A stretch of 12,767 nucleotides of DNA, from contig JAPUME010000248.1 of the NCBI GenBank assembly GCA_027294185.1, positions 1-12,767 of the forward strand. The letters run 5' to 3'. The position numbers and the translations under genes are program-made. The DNA is from Acidobacteriota bacterium (lineage in GTDB: Bacteria > Acidobacteriota > Terriglobia > UBA7540 > JAPUME01). Positions 7,789 to 12,767 of this stretch are shown piece after piece. Within the stretch, counting starts at the first letter, position 1; every line of letters begins with the position of its first letter. The notes under the pieces were generated by a model. That model had not been told where the DNA came from. It saw nothing but the letters and a program-made list of their open reading frames with translations, and searched no databases.

Positions 7789-9189
7789 TTAAGGGGACTC
7801 CGCCTGGGCGCGTGAGGAAGCCTTGGGTGCTTGTCGGGAAGGGATGCCGAGCGATTTCATTTTTCGATAAAGGTGACTTCGGTCGAGACCCAGGGATTCG
7901 GCGGCACGGCTGACATTGCCTTGATGTTCTTCGAGTTTTCTCAGAATGTAGTCTCGTTCGGATGCTTGTCGGACCTGGCGAAGGCTGGTGAATCCCGCGC
8001 CGGAAGCGGAGAGGCGCTGGCGGTCATGGAGAAGGTTCGAGGGGAGATGTCGCCGATCAATCCGCTCTCCGGGGACCATGATCACAAGCCGCTCGATCAG
8101 GTTCTTTAGCTCCCGCACATTCCCCGGCCAACGGTAGCGCACGAGGACTTCCAGGGCATTTTCGGAGAAATGCTTGGGACGGCGCCCGTAGGTCCGGGCA
8201 AACTCGCGGAGGAAGTAATCGGTTAGCATTGGCACGTCCTCCGGGTGCTCCCGAAGGGCGGGCAGGTAAAATGGAATCACGTTGAGGCGGAAAAAGAGGT
8301 CTTCTCGGAAATTCCCCTTCTGAATCTCCTCGTCCAGGTTCTTGTTGGTCGCAGCGATGACGCGCATATTAACGCAGAGCGTTTCCGAGGAGCCGACGGG
8401 GGAGAAGCGCTGTTCCTCCAGGACGCGGAGCACCCTGGCTTGAGTCTTCAGGCTCATATCGCCCACCTCATCCAGAAACAGCGTTCCGCCGTCGGCCTGC
8501 TGAAATTTTCCCTCCTTGTCTTCGGCCGCTCCCGTGAAGGATCCCTTCTTGTGGCCGAACAACTCGCTTTCGATCAACTCCTCAGGGATGGCGGCGCAGT
8601 TGACCTCGACGAGGGATTGATCCACCCGCTGGCTCTTTTGATGAAGAGCGTGGGCCACCAATTCCTTTCCCGTCCCGCTCTCACCGTAGACGAGCACTCG
8701 GCCGTTGGTCGGCGCCGTGAGGGCAATCTGCTGGCGGAGAGCTTTCATCGGCACACTGTCGCCGATAATTCGGTATTGAGCGCTGAGTTCCTCCTTCAGG
8801 CGACGGTTCTGTGTCTGGAGTTGCTGTTGCTCCAGCGCGTGCTGAATGGTGAGGAGAGTCTTTTCGAGAGACAGCGGCTTCTCAAGGAAATCGTAAGCCC
8901 CCAGTTTGGTGGCTCGGACTGCGGTTTCAATCTTTCCGTGCCCCGTGATCATAATCACAGCAGGGGGCATTTCCAGTTCGTGGATCCTTTCCAGCACTTC
9001 CAGGCCGTCCAGTCCCGGCAGCCATACATCCAGCAACACCACGTCATAGCTGTTTTTCGGCAGCGCCTCCAGACAGGCTTCCCCGGAAGAAACCACATGG
9101 ACCTCGAAACCCTCGTCCACCAGAATACTCTTCAGGGACCTGCGAATTCCGATTTCGTCATCGACAACCAGGATTGAAGCTTGGGACAT
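7789..9189 (-). CDS. ntrX: NtrX-type sigma-54-dependent response regulator
   Basis: NtrC-family activator (466 aa) with three domains. The receiver (1-120) has acidic Asp10/Asp11, phospho-acceptor Asp54 (LLDVWLPGLDGLE), Thr82 and Lys104 in the KLGAYDFLEKPLSLEK block, which is characteristic of NtrX. The AAA+ domain (about 140-385) has Walker A GESGTGKE (169-176), the sigma-54-contacting loop as GSFTGA (216-221) and Walker B TLFLDE (236-241). The Fis-type helix-turn-helix (about 410-448) contains GNVSRAAESLGLDRSHLYRKM. The open frame reaches back to 9399 inside ntrY, but the prefix is basic and unlike the family; ATG 9189 (MSQASILVVDDE) is the real start. It follows ntrY by 67 bp and is probably co-transcribed. 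It would activate sigma-54 promoters, with unknown targets here. Confidence 0.95.
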   Translation of the reverse strand: MSQASILVVDDEIGIRRSLKSILVDEGFEVHVVSSGEACLEALPKNSYDVVLLDVWLPGLDGLEVLERIHELEMPPAVIMITGHGKIETAVRATKLGAYDFLEKPLSLEKTLLTIQHALEQQQLQTQNRRLKEELSAQYRIIGDSVPMKALRQQIALTAPTNGRVLVYGESGTGKELVAHALHQKSQRVDQSLVEVNCAAIPEELIESELFGHKKGSFTGAAEDKEGKFQQADGGTLFLDEVGDMSLKTQARVLRVLEEQRFSPVGSSETLCVNMRVIAATNKNLDEEIQKGNFREDLFFRLNVIPFYLPALREHPEDVPMLTDYFLREFARTYGRRPKHFSENALEVLVRYRWPGNVRELKNLIERLVIMVPGERIDRRHLPSNLLHDRQRLSASGAGFTSLRQVRQASERDYILRKLEEHQGNVSRAAESLGLDRSHLYRKMKSLGIPSRQAPKASSRAQAESP

Positions 9190-9256
9190 TTTGCTCTGTT
9201 CCCGCCACCGACGAAGGAGGCAAAGGTGGGCTCTACGGAGGCGCAAATACCGCGTG

Positions 9257-11521
9257 TCAGCCGGTGACCGTTTCCCGGGATGGGGTCTCCTGCGCGACCT
9301 CCGCGAACCCCGTTGCCTCCAGGGGAAGTTCGACAATGAATTTGGCGCCCGTCGGCTTGTTCTCTTCCACTCGAATACTCCCACTGTGTTCCGAGACAAT
9401 GCGGCTCACAATGGCCAGGCCCAGGCCCGTCCCATGCTGCTTGGTTGAAAAATAGGGGAGGAAAAGCTTCTCCTTTACCGGAGGTGTCACACCGGGCCCG
9501 CTATCGGCTACGATGATTTCGATGGTCTCTCGTTCCGCGTCGAGAGCAGTGTGAACCCAGATCTCCTTTACCAAGGAAGATTCCAGGGCCTCGGCGGCAT
9601 TGTCGACGAGGTTGATCAGGGCGCGTTTGATCTGGTCCGGGTCCACACAGACCGCAGGCAATCGGGGACTGAGGTTCATATGGATACGAATCCCCTTCAG
9701 GCGACCGGTAAAAACGCTGAGAGCATTTTCAATAACGGCGTTGAGATCGGAGGGAACGGGCCGGGCCGTGGGAAGTCGGGCAAACTGTGAAAATTCGTCC
9801 ACCAGGGATTTGAGAGTTCCCACTTCCTGGCTGATCAGGGTTCCGCAATCCGCCAGCGATTCCACGGTTTGCCGGGTGATCTTCCCGCCTCGGGTCCGCT
9901 CCAGAAGTCGTCCGATGCGTTCCGCCGAAAGTTGAATCGGCGTGAGTGGATTCTTGATTTCGTGGGCGATGCGCTGGGCCACCTCTCGCCAGGCGGCGCT
10001 CTTCTGTACCCGGACCAGCTCCGTCAGGTCTTCCATGACCAGGACGTATCCCAGATTGCCTCGATTGGGGCCGATCGCAGAAACGGTCAATGCCACGTGG
10101 ACCATTTCGCCCTTTACTTCGAGTTCCATTTGTCGCGTCGCGACTCCCTGGCGGCCGGCTCGCCGCAGCAGAGCCGTAATCTCGCGCGTCTTTTCTCTGC
10201 CGAAAAGCGTATTCAGGTCTTTGGCCTGGCGAGCCCTCTCCGGGCCAAGCATTCGTTCGAGGTTGTTGTTGACCTCGCGCACCCGTCCGCCGTGGTCTAC
10301 TGAAACTACCCCGGCGGGGATGTTGAGCAGGATGGTCTCCAGATACCGCGCTTGTTCTTCAAGCTCCTGGTTGGCCTGACGGAGCTCTGTCGTTGATTTT
10401 TCGATGATTTGCCGGTTCTCTCCCAGTTGCGTCGTCATGGCATTGAAGGAGTGGATGAGCTCACCCAACTCATCGTCCGCCTTCGCCTGGACCTGGAAAG
10501 CAAGATTGCCGCGGGAAATTTCTCCCGTTGCTTCCGCCAGCGCCTGAATGGGAACCGTTACCTGCTTGGAAAGGAACAGGGCAAACCAGGTGGCGGCAAA
10601 AAGAATCAGCAGCGTAAGCAGGGAGAGAACCGAAAGGTATACCCGCCGGAAGAATTTATGTTGCTGGTTCAGATCATCGTAGTTTTGGACCTCTCGGGTG
10701 ATCTCAAGGCCCGCCTGTTCCACCTCAAGAGGCCAGCTTTGAGATACGACCAGTTTTCCAACCTCCTGGCCGTTCCTGCCCAGGATTCGGGAGGCGGAGA
10801 AGAAAATGCGCAATCCCTCGCTTGACCTCCGGACAGCGGTGCCCGCTTCCGCCAGTTCCGCAATCTCCTGCGGGGAAAAGGGAGAAAATAGCTTTCTCAC
10901 TGAAGGATCGTCCGCCTGAGCTTTTGCAAGAACCTCGCCTCTTGGCGAATAACAGGCCGCGTGGTCCAGGCCGAATTCCACAACAGCGACCCGCATAAGC
11001 AACTGGAGATCCGAGGACCGTTTCTCTACCACCGCTTCGATCAATCGCGGCTCTGATGCCAGGCGCTCGGCAGCGCGCCGGGTTTCTCGTTGGGTTACTC
11101 GTTGGAGCTCCTCTTGCAGGACCTCGGCATCGCGCCGAACGGCACCGAAAGGAATCAGGAACCATTTATCCAGACTCCGGTTCATCAGCCCGTAGGCGCA
11201 AAGGAAAAGCACGATCACGGGAAGCACGGATAGGCCCAGGAACGCCGCCACCATCTTGGTCTTGAATTTGGAGCCGAGCTGTTCCCGTCGCCTTTCGAGG
11301 TAGAGTTTCAGGAGATTTCGCGAAAGGAGCAGAGAGAAGATCACAAAGGTCAGAAAGACAAAAGTCGAAAGAGCAAAAAGCAGGATTGTTTGCGCCGGCT
11401 CACGAGGGCGAATAAAGGACAGGTTCAGCGAAGCCTGGCTCCAGCCGATGAAAAACAGCACCGGCACCGCAATCAAGAGGAAAACCAGAAATCGTCGCCT
11501 CGGTTTCGTGGTGTTGTCCAT
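9257..11521 (-). CDS. ntrY: NtrY-type membrane sensor histidine kinase
   Basis: Sensor kinase (754 aa) partnering the adjacent NtrX. Order: transmembrane segments at about 11-32, 45-69 and 88-112; an extracytoplasmic or sensor region (113-290); a fourth segment (292-318); HAMP (about 315-369); coiled linker; PAS (about 388-500); HisKA with His520 in RIAHEIKNPLTPIQLSAERI; and HATPase with N-box (LVDNAAEAL, Asn641), G1 (VADSGPGV, 671-678) and G2 (GTGLGLAI, 697-704). All catalytic motifs are intact. The architecture and the NPLTPIQLSAERI H-box are typical of NtrY, known for nitrogen- or redox-related control in other bacteria; the signal here is unknown. The frame extends to 11716 inside the upstream gene, but ATG 11521 (MDNTTKPRRRF, directly before the first membrane segment) fits. 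It lies 25 bp after the glycosylase gene, with no strong RBS. Confidence 0.95.
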   Translation of the reverse strand: MDNTTKPRRRFLVFLLIAVPVLFFIGWSQASLNLSFIRPREPAQTILLFALSTFVFLTFVIFSLLLSRNLLKLYLERRREQLGSKFKTKMVAAFLGLSVLPVIVLFLCAYGLMNRSLDKWFLIPFGAVRRDAEVLQEELQRVTQRETRRAAERLASEPRLIEAVVEKRSSDLQLLMRVAVVEFGLDHAACYSPRGEVLAKAQADDPSVRKLFSPFSPQEIAELAEAGTAVRRSSEGLRIFFSASRILGRNGQEVGKLVVSQSWPLEVEQAGLEITREVQNYDDLNQQHKFFRRVYLSVLSLLTLLILFAATWFALFLSKQVTVPIQALAEATGEISRGNLAFQVQAKADDELGELIHSFNAMTTQLGENRQIIEKSTTELRQANQELEEQARYLETILLNIPAGVVSVDHGGRVREVNNNLERMLGPERARQAKDLNTLFGREKTREITALLRRAGRQGVATRQMELEVKGEMVHVALTVSAIGPNRGNLGYVLVMEDLTELVRVQKSAAWREVAQRIAHEIKNPLTPIQLSAERIGRLLERTRGGKITRQTVESLADCGTLISQEVGTLKSLVDEFSQFARLPTARPVPSDLNAVIENALSVFTGRLKGIRIHMNLSPRLPAVCVDPDQIKRALINLVDNAAEALESSLVKEIWVHTALDAERETIEIIVADSGPGVTPPVKEKLFLPYFSTKQHGTGLGLAIVSRIVSEHSGSIRVEENKPTGAKFIVELPLEATGFAEVAQETPSRETVTG

Positions 11522-11546
11522 AGGCTCTAAATCAAATCTTGCACGC

Positions 11547-12305
11547 TCAACCGGAGTTTGCAACTCTCCCGATGTGGAGCGGGTTTTTTCCAAGCGACTC
11601 CACGGAAACTTCACCCTCCGATGATGGGGAAGGGAGATAGGCCTCCAGGGGACAGCGGCTGCAGTCCGGCTCGGCGCGCTTACAGAATCTCTTTCCCGTT
11701 TCAACCAGCAGCGCATGGTACTCGTTGAATACCGCCGGGTCCGGTTTCAAGGACCGGTGAAACAACATTTGAATCTCATTGTAGGATGCACTGGGAGAGG
11801 CCAACTTGTGACGTTCGAGAATGCGTCTTGTGTAGGCGTCCACTACAAAACTGGGGTGGCGGCCCGCATACAGCAGAATCGTGTCGACTGTTTCGGGGCC
11901 GAACCCTTTGATTCGCAGGAGCTGTTCCCGTAACAAGGGCATCGGTTGACGAAACATCTTCTCGAGAGAAGCATCGTATTCTGATTCCAAGAAGGTTAGA
12001 AAATTCCGGATCGTCGCGGCTTTCTGCCGGTAAAAGCCCGCCGAGCGGATAGCCTGGGCCAGCTCCGCTCCTTCCACTTGACGAAGAGCGCTCAGTCGCA
12101 ACCAGCCGTGAGCGCGTAGGGATCGAAGTGCCTTTTCCACATTTCGCCAACTGGTGTTCTGAGTCAGAATCGAGCCGAGAATCACCTCCAGCCGTGTACG
12201 CGCAGGCCACCAGTGCTGGGGTCCCAAAGTCGCGTAGAGTTGACGAAAAAACTTTGGTAAGGAGGTCCTTGTTTTTCTGTCGGGTTTTTCCGATAAAATG
12301 CCCAT
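11547..12305 (-). CDS. endonuclease III-related DNA glycosylase (HhH-GPD superfamily)
   Basis: A 252-residue base-excision glycosylase-like protein of the endonuclease III-related group (COG2231/MagIII type). It has a GPQHWWPARTRLEVILGSILTQNTSW N-terminal block in residues 28-53, a helix-hairpin-helix around RIKGFGPETVDTILLYAG (131-148) and the catalytic Asp156 in FVVDAYTRRIL. The position of the endonuclease III lyase lysine is Glu138, which predicts a monofunctional glycosylase without AP-lyase activity. The C-terminal cluster motif has Cys208, Cys215 and Cys218 (C-x6-C-x2-C), but the expected fourth cysteine position is Leu224, so [4Fe-4S] binding is doubtful. A tail of about 28 residues follows. 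It is first in the minus-strand operon with ntrY and ntrX. No Shine-Dalgarno precedes ATG 12305, and the predicted promoter puts +1 almost at the ATG, so the message may be leaderless. The substrate base is unknown. Confidence 0.88.
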   Translation of the reverse strand: MGILSEKPDRKTRTSLPKFFRQLYATLGPQHWWPARTRLEVILGSILTQNTSWRNVEKALRSLRAHGWLRLSALRQVEGAELAQAIRSAGFYRQKAATIRNFLTFLESEYDASLEKMFRQPMPLLREQLLRIKGFGPETVDTILLYAGRHPSFVVDAYTRRILERHKLASPSASYNEIQMLFHRSLKPDPAVFNEYHALLVETGKRFCKRAEPDCSRCPLEAYLPSPSSEGEVSVESLGKNPLHIGRVANSG

Positions 12306-12313
12306 TTCATCGA

Positions 12314-12342
12314 AAAGTACTATGCTGGTACGGCTAAGTCAA
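12314..12342 (-). promoter_or_regulatory. candidate promoter of the glycosylase-ntrY-ntrX operon
   Basis: On the minus strand: TTGACT (12342-12337), a 17-bp spacer, then TACTTT (12319-12314). The predicted start is near 12306, within one or two bases of the ATG, so the transcript would be leaderless or nearly so. This agrees with the missing Shine-Dalgarno. The -35 is preceded by TCACC, making a TCACCTTGAC element (12338-12347) that recurs at 12639-12648 on the plus strand. The -10 is weak (3 of 6). Confidence 0.45.
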
Positions 12343-12432
12343 GGTGAGGGGTCCTTCTGGCGGGCGCGGCGATCGTTTCACCCACGGTCCGATTTTCCCT
12401 GAAGTCGAAAGACTCGGATGCGCTTGATGGAT

Positions 12433-12457
12433 GCAGCTATATAAGGAAGCAGCTATA
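12433..12457 (+). repeat. 9-bp direct repeat GCAGCTATA with overlapping TATAAT
   Basis: GCAGCTATA occurs at 12433-12441 and again at 12449-12457, a 16-bp period. The second copy runs into a perfect TATAAT (12454-12459). No acceptable -35 lies 16-18 bp upstream (TTGATG at 12424-12429 is 24 bp away). It could be a pair of binding sites around an activator-dependent promoter, or chance. Confidence 0.35.
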
Positions 12458-12467
12458 ATCGGAGCGT

Positions 12468-12481
12468 ACCCTGGTCAGGGT
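12468..12481. repeat. near-perfect palindrome ACCCTG-GT-CAGGGT
   Basis: Six-base arms (12468-12473 and 12476-12481) are separated by two bases, with one more G-C pair outside after a mismatch (12466/12483). The two-base centre suits a dimeric DNA-binding protein better than an RNA hairpin. It lies 8 bp after the TATAAT at 12454-12459, where a repressor operator would sit. Confidence 0.4.
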
Positions 12482-12495
12482 GCTCAAGAAGACTC

Positions 12496-12556
12496 CGGTC
12501 CGGGCCGATAAGAGAATGGAATGGCAGTCATAGCGTGACTCGCGTGTGACGGACCG
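12496..12556. repeat. 7-bp inverted repeat CGGTCCG/CGGACCG enclosing a small hairpin
   Basis: CGGTCCG (12496-12502) is exactly complementary to CGGACCG (12550-12556). The 47 bases between them contain a second short stem, AGTCA (12526-12530) and TGACT (12536-12540), around a five-base loop. A further CGGTCCG copy lies at 12385-12391. If transcribed it could form part of a folded RNA; otherwise these are candidate protein sites. Confidence 0.35.
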
Positions 12557-12593
12557 CAGGGTTTCCGCAGCTAGGGATACTTGACAAAATCGC

Positions 12594-12655
12594 CACCTTC
12601 AACGGCTGGACGCACAGGGTATTACCCAGCCAGGTGAATCACCTTGACAAGGTGA
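12594..12655 (+). repeat. interleaved complementary segments that can form alternative hairpins
   Basis: CACCT (12594-12598) can pair with AGGTG (12632-12636), closing over GGCTGG (12604-12609)/CCAGCC (12626-12631). AGGTGA (12632-12637) can instead pair with TCACCT (12639-12644), and TCACCTT (12639-12645) can pair with AAGGTGA (12649-12655). The pairings exclude one another, as in attenuators, but the same pattern also fits a cluster of AGGTGA half-sites on DNA. The -35 of the plus-strand promoter lies within the last pair. Confidence 0.4.
12639..12655. promoter_or_regulatory. 17-bp palindromic operator over the -35
   Basis: TCACCTTGACAAGGTGA has 7-bp perfect arms and a 3-bp centre, and contains the TTGACA -35 hexamer at 12644-12649. 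Binding here would block polymerase, which suggests a repressor site. A third AGGTGA half-site (12632-12637) abuts it on the left. No regulator is encoded nearby in the window; it may be the unseen downstream gene. Confidence 0.45.
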
Positions 12656-12672
12656 GAGAGATTTCTTAGCAT
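12644..12672 (+). promoter_or_regulatory. sigma-70-type promoter for a gene beyond the right edge
   Basis: Perfect TTGACA (12644-12649), exact 17-bp spacer, TAGCAT (12667-12672, 4 of 6). The predicted transcription start is near 12679. About 88 bases of leader are visible; the ATGs in it lead only to short frames (for example 12700-12744, 14 codons), so the main coding region probably starts past 12767. Confidence 0.55.
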
Positions 12673-12767
12673 TGCCCCTACGATGGGCTAATATGCGCTA
12701 TGGGCCGAGCGAATGGACATGCGGCTTTCACCATTCCGGAGTAAGGCAAGCCAAACGAAACAGGGAG

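Larger units (their letters stand above)
12306..12767. other. 462-bp intergenic region rich in inverted repeats
   Basis: No reading frame longer than about 70 codons is convincing here, and none has family character. The region holds a minus-strand promoter next to the glycosylase gene, several direct and inverted repeats between 12384 and 12655, and a plus-strand promoter near the right end. The next plus-strand gene presumably begins past 12767. I could not match the repeats to a known riboswitch, tRNA, 6S RNA, SRP RNA, tmRNA or RNase P RNA by eye. Confidence 0.7.

Noticed and set aside
8245..9177. 310-codon plus-strand frame opposite ntrX
   Set aside because: It is fully antisense to a gene with intact receiver, AAA+ and HTH motifs. 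The translated product shows no domain character, and long antisense frames are common opposite GC-rich NtrC-type genes.
9190..9399. Upstream extension of ntrX to 9399
   Set aside because: The extra 70 residues are Arg-rich antisense-style sequence overlapping the end of ntrY. The receiver domain begins right after ATG 9189.
11522..11716. Upstream extension of ntrY to 11716
   Set aside because: The extra 65 residues overlap the glycosylase coding end and have no family similarity. ATG 11521 directly precedes the first membrane segment.
12258..12337. Strong plus-strand Shine-Dalgarno (AAGGAGGT) before a 22-codon TTG frame
   Set aside because: The spacing to TTG 12269 is only 2-3 nt, the frame is antisense to the glycosylase N-terminus, and the peptide has no distinguishing feature.
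12443..12453. GGAAGCAGC-like stretch resembling the apical loop of SRP RNA
   Set aside because: The flanking conserved GTCAGG/CCGGAAGG context and the pairing strand are missing; only a short coincidental match remains.
12581..12586. Perfect TTGACA as a second plus-strand promoter
   Set aside because: No -10-like hexamer occurs 16-18 bp downstream; that position is GGCTGG.

Overview
The window reads as a chromosomal stretch of a free-living, Gram-negative-type bacterium with moderately high GC. The best guess is Acidobacteriota or a neighbouring deep lineage. This rests on the mix of a form II CO-dehydrogenase-like cluster, a phoH-ybeY-corC-era block and an NtrY/NtrX pair, and on protein style. 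It is an inference; no rRNA or other phylogenetic marker was compared. I see no phage gene, transposase, CRISPR array, tRNA or rRNA.

Layout. (1) 1-3368, plus strand: the end of a molybdenum hydroxylase operon. It holds the large subunit (cut by the window's left edge, form II signature AYRGAGR), the FAD subunit overlapping it by 4 bp, and a CoxG-type SRPBCC protein. The [2Fe-2S] small subunit is not in the window. (2) 3394-3738, minus strand: a small three-repeat TPR protein, convergent with coxG and divergent from phoH. (3) 4014-7743, plus strand: phoH, ybeY, a CorC/HlyC-type CBS membrane protein, and era. The last three are tightly packed (4-bp and 11-bp overlaps). PhoH, YbeY and Era are ribosome/RNA-maturation factors, so this is a housekeeping operon. 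(4) 12305-7789, minus strand: an endonuclease-III-like DNA glycosylase, then a NtrY-type sensor kinase and a NtrX-type sigma-54 activator, reading toward era. (5) 12306-12767: 462 bp without a convincing gene but rich in inverted repeats and promoter-like elements. It separates the minus-strand operon from an unseen gene past the right edge.

How the parts work together. The Cox-like proteins would form a periplasm-independent, cytoplasmic molybdenum hydroxylase with CoxG as membrane/quinone partner; the substrate is unknown for form II enzymes. PhoH/YbeY/Era act on rRNA and the 30S subunit. NtrY would phosphorylate NtrX to drive sigma-54 promoters.

The least explained part is the right-hand intergenic region. 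Its two outward-facing candidate promoters share the same ten bases (TCACCTTGAC) at their -35 elements, and one lies in a 17-bp palindrome. The glycosylase is also unusual: it keeps three of the four expected Fe-S cysteines and has Glu at the usual lyase lysine position. I found no clear evidence of a wholly new multi-gene system; most of the window is recognisable core metabolism and signalling.
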